This document shows, piece by piece, positions 61,965 to 64,000 of a DNA stretch of 64,000 bases (positions within the stretch are counted from its first letter, which is position 1; every line of letters begins with the position of its first letter). Where the stretch lies: NCBI RefSeq assembly GCF_900166625.1, contig NZ_LT800499.1, positions 310,001-374,000 of the forward strand. Direction: 5' to 3'. Source of the stretch: Halobacillus massiliensis. GTDB lineage: Bacteria > Bacillota > Bacilli > Bacillales > Halobacillaceae. The position numbers and the translations under genes are program-made. The notes beneath the pieces are model-generated. The model did no database searches and was not told the origin of the DNA. It saw only the letters and a program-made list of their open reading frames with translations.

Positions 61965-63125
61965 ATGACGAATTTCGAAGAACGCTTCGATTGGAAGCTT
62001 TTTTTTACGATGTGTTTATTTTTAGCAATAAGCTGCTTAGCTTTATATAGCGCTCAGCAAAGTCCTCAATATAATGATAACTTTATGGTCAAGCAGATTG
62101 TTTGGTATATTGCGGGTTTTACAGTTATAGCAGGTATGCTTTATTTTGAACCTGATTTTTACAAAAAAATAAGCTGGCCTCTCTTTATTGCTGGTCTCGT
62201 CGTCCTTTTGGTATTAATGATTGCTCCTGCTTCTATAGCGCCTATAGTCAAGGGGCAAAAAAGCTGGTTTATTTTCCCTGGTTTGGGAAGTATTCAGCCA
62301 TCAGAGTTTATGAAAGTCGCTACTATTTTACTTCTGGCAAATGTCGTAACGGAACACAATGAGAAATCACGAGTAAAGGATTTAAGAAACGATTTAATGC
62401 TGCTCGGGAAAATTGTCGGTGTAACCGCGCTGCCTCTGTTGCTTATTATGCAGCAGCCTGATTTGGGGACCGCCCTTGTGTTTATAGCCATCATGTCGGG
62501 AATGATCGTTATTTCCGGAGTGAGATGGCGTGTGATTTTGCCGATATTTGGCGGAATCGGAGCTGTAGGCACAACCGTCATTTGGATGGCGATTCAATTT
62601 CCGCAGCTTCTCGATCAATACTTAGGAGTAAAGCCGTATCAGCTCGGTCGAATATATGCCTGGCTGAACCCTCAACAGTACAGCTCGTCTGAAGGCTTTC
62701 AGCTTATTAGAGCGATGAGAGCCATTGGATCAGGGCAGATGTATGGAAAAGGTTTCGGAGAGAGAGAAGTTTATCTTCCGGAAGCTCAAACGGATTTTAT
62801 TTTCAGCATCATTGGTGAAGAGTATGGATTTTTAGGGAGCTGTGTCGTTCTACTGGCCTTTTTCCTGTTTATTTACAGATTGACTACTATTGCCTCAAGA
62901 GCCAATCATAAGTTCAGCAGTTATGTTATGGTCGGGCTTATCTGTATGGTGTCCTTCCACGTGTTTCAAAATATAGGGATGTCCATTCAGCTGCTTCCGA
63001 TTACGGGAATTCCACTACCGTATATCAGCTATGGGGGAAGCTCGGTGCTGGCCTTTTTAATAGCGGCCGGCCTTGCCTTTACGATATCGTTCCATCACCG
63101 GACTTTTATGTTTGGAGAAAATTAA
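61965..63125 (+). CDS. SEDS glycosyltransferase, RodA/FtsW family
   Basis: 386-residue peptidoglycan polymerase with about 10 helices. SEDS landmarks are QKSWFIFPGLGSIQPSEFMK (near 100), QPDLGTALV with the catalytic-region Asp, the long RIYAWLNPQQYSSSEGFQLI loop, QTDFIFSIIGEEYGFLG and the C-terminal GIPLPYISYGGSSVL. Closer to RodA than to FtsW/SpoVE by length and the short N-terminus; no partner PBP or division genes adjoin. AAGGGGGAAGG precedes the ATG. Confidence 0.88.
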   Translation: MTNFEERFDWKLFFTMCLFLAISCLALYSAQQSPQYNDNFMVKQIVWYIAGFTVIAGMLYFEPDFYKKISWPLFIAGLVVLLVLMIAPASIAPIVKGQKSWFIFPGLGSIQPSEFMKVATILLLANVVTEHNEKSRVKDLRNDLMLLGKIVGVTALPLLLIMQQPDLGTALVFIAIMSGMIVISGVRWRVILPIFGGIGAVGTTVIWMAIQFPQLLDQYLGVKPYQLGRIYAWLNPQQYSSSEGFQLIRAMRAIGSGQMYGKGFGEREVYLPEAQTDFIFSIIGEEYGFLGSCVVLLAFFLFIYRLTTIASRANHKFSSYVMVGLICMVSFHVFQNIGMSIQLLPITGIPLPYISYGGSSVLAFLIAAGLAFTISFHHRTFMFGEN

Positions 63126-63146
63126 ACCGGAATATATTCTTTATTC

Positions 63147-63172
63147 AGCCCGCATTTTTCGCGGGCTTTTTA
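63147..63172 (+). terminator. Intrinsic terminator after the SEDS gene
   Basis: AGCCCGC / GCGGGCT stem, 7-base loop, TTTTT. Confidence 0.88.
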
Positions 63173-63221
63173 TTTTGTGAAAAAGCTTGGAATACTTGAT
63201 TCTCACTTAAAAGGGTAGACT

Positions 63222-63390
63222 GTTCCGTTTAACATGGCATAGAGAACCGGGCCTGGGGAAAGACTCGCTTTCCATGGGCGAACGGTGAGCTTCCTCAGGC
63301 TAAAGCCTTCCGGGATCTCACCCTGTTCTTCCTCCCATAGGAGTCTCGCCGTTTCCCCCGGCCCTTTATGTTTTCTTAGAGTAACGGAAC
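63222..63390 (-). repeat. Palindromic repeat, minus orientation (copy F)
   Basis: A 169-bp unit between GTTCCGTTTA and GTAACGGAAC. Core with CCGGGCCTGGGGAAAGACTC, GGTGAGCTTCCTCAGGC, CTCCCATAGGAGTCTCGCC, TTTCCCCCGGCCC. The outer CCGGGCC / GGCCC arms also pair. Confidence 0.88.
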
Positions 63391-63436
63391 CATAATGCAA
63401 GAGGACTAAGGTATAGGATCTTCTTCCAAAAATAGT

Positions 63437-63599
63437 GTTCCGTTTACACCATCAACGGTAAAGTGGATGGGAAATGGCGAGACTCCTGCAGGGAGATAGA
63501 GCCGTGGTGAGATCCGCGAGTGCAACGAGCTAGCTCACCGGCTCCCCGCGGAAAGCGAGCTATTTCCCAGCCGCTTTTCTCTTTCACAGTAAATGGAAC
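63437..63599 (+). repeat. Palindromic repeat, plus orientation (copy G)
   Basis: A 163-bp unit, same length as copy C and nearly identical to it, between GTTCCGTTTAC and GTAAATGGAAC. Confidence 0.88.
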
Positions 63600-63637
63600 C
63601 GTCTTTACCCTCCTCAAATATGTGTATAAAATAGTGA

Positions 63638-63737
63638 AAATTACTAGGCTCCTGCAGGGAGATAATGAGATCCGTGAGTGCACCGAGCTAGCTCATTGGC
63701 TCCCCGCGGAAAGCGAGTCATTTCCCAGCCGCTTTTT
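63638..63737 (+). repeat. Truncated palindromic repeat (copy H)
   Basis: Keeps GGCTCCTGCAGGGAGATAAT, GAGATCC, GAGCTAGCTCA, GCTCCCCGCGGAAAGCGAG, TTTCCCAGCCGC; the left end is missing. Mirrors truncated copy D of the first cluster. Confidence 0.75.
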
Positions 63738-63840
63738 TCTACTCTCGGTAACCAGAAAAGCACTTTTTCTGACATTAAAAATACATGCATTCCTATGAAT
63801 TTGCTTCTTCCAATCAAAAAAAATAAGACAAAAATAAACC

Positions 63841-63880
63841 AAAAGGATGTCGAGATTTTTCTCGGCATCCTTATTTTTAC
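63841..63880 (+). terminator. Hairpin terminator near the window end
   Basis: AAGGATGTCGAGA / TCTCGGCATCCTT (one G-U) with T-rich flank. No clear gene precedes it within 63738-63840; the last 120 bases show no supported gene. Confidence 0.7.
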
Positions 63881-64000
63881 CGTCAAACAGAGCTGATAAA
63901 TGTCGAAGGTTAGTCCAGGGTTTTGAAAAAGCATTTTTGTATAAAAAGCAAAAGAAAAACTTCATACATTTTTTACATTACATAGAAAAACACAAATGAA

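Noticed and set aside
63203-63965. Several overlapping frames of 65-96 codons on both strands
   Set aside because: They share peptides with the frames at 13 kb because they translate the same repeats; no start signals or family features.

Overview
The window looks like chromosomal DNA of a moderately halophilic, low-to-mid G+C Gram-positive bacterium of the Bacillaceae (Halobacillus-like). This is inferred from gene content and from Bacillus-type signals: strong AAGGAGG ribosome binding sites, sigma-A promoters, a TPP riboswitch, a TnrA-type box, lipoteichoic acid synthase, an aa3 quinol oxidase, and several genes for taking up or making glycine betaine. No phage, plasmid replication or insertion-sequence genes are visible.

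Layout. 0-1.2 kb: 3' end of a GH13 amylase-type gene. 1.3-7.5 kb: isoaspartyl dipeptidase (iadA) and a YfcC-type permease, with a textbook sigma-54 promoter, a divergent sigma-54 activator and rpoN itself. 7.5-12.8 kb: purU, then an osmoprotection block (gbsA, gbsR, a CHT-like sodium/choline symporter) with twin GbsR-type operators. 12.8-13.6 kb: a cluster of palindromic repeats. 13.6-21.2 kb: a P1/DmpA-type peptidase and glutamate synthase gltAB. 21.3-27.1 kb: a 22-codon membrane peptide gene, a BCCT betaine transporter, an M20 dipeptidase, a 45-residue zinc-ribbon gene, a luciferase-like oxidoreductase and an rRNA methyltransferase. 27.2-29.3 kb: a complete actin-type DNA partition cassette (centromere-like repeats, parM-like and parR-like genes). 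29.3-34.4 kb: a zinc-ribbon protein, a YodB-like regulator, a CapA-type lipoprotein, bioY with an apparent AUA start, and ltaS. 34.5-40.1 kb: a second repeat cluster and a persulfide/sulfite-handling regulon around a CstR-type repressor, with three matching operators. 40.2-44.2 kb: a HAD phosphatase, a thiolase and an acyl-CoA ligase. 44.2-47.8 kb: NHEJ genes ligD/ku and a Fic toxin-antitoxin pair. 47.9-51.1 kb: a dehydratase (EutB-like), a PucR regulator and a DUF3221 lipoprotein. 51.2-54.9 kb: TPP riboswitch and thiW-tenA-thiD-thiM-thiE. 55-59.7 kb: the qoxABCD operon plus a fifth small membrane gene. 59.8-63.1 kb: CHY zinc finger, small membrane proteins, a DUF2332 protein and a RodA/FtsW protein. 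63.2-64 kb: a third repeat cluster.

How genes work together. Choline entering through the symporter would be oxidised to glycine betaine through GbsA, with GbsR as choline-responsive repressor; the choline-oxidising partner GbsB is not in the window. The BCCT protein would import ready-made betaine. The sulfur block (rhodanese, TusA, DsrE, MBL-rhodanese dioxygenase, TauE exporter) fits oxidation of persulfides to sulfite or thiosulfate and export, switched on by CstR. The sigma-54 block fits inducible use of isoaspartyl peptides.

The most unusual items are the chromosomal ParMRC-like cassette with about 20 helically phased repeats, the family of ~165 bp inverted repeats that always occur as a minus copy followed by a plus copy, and the three-operator CstR regulon that also takes in a DUF302 gene. 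All function statements rest on motif reading and family knowledge; no database search was possible.
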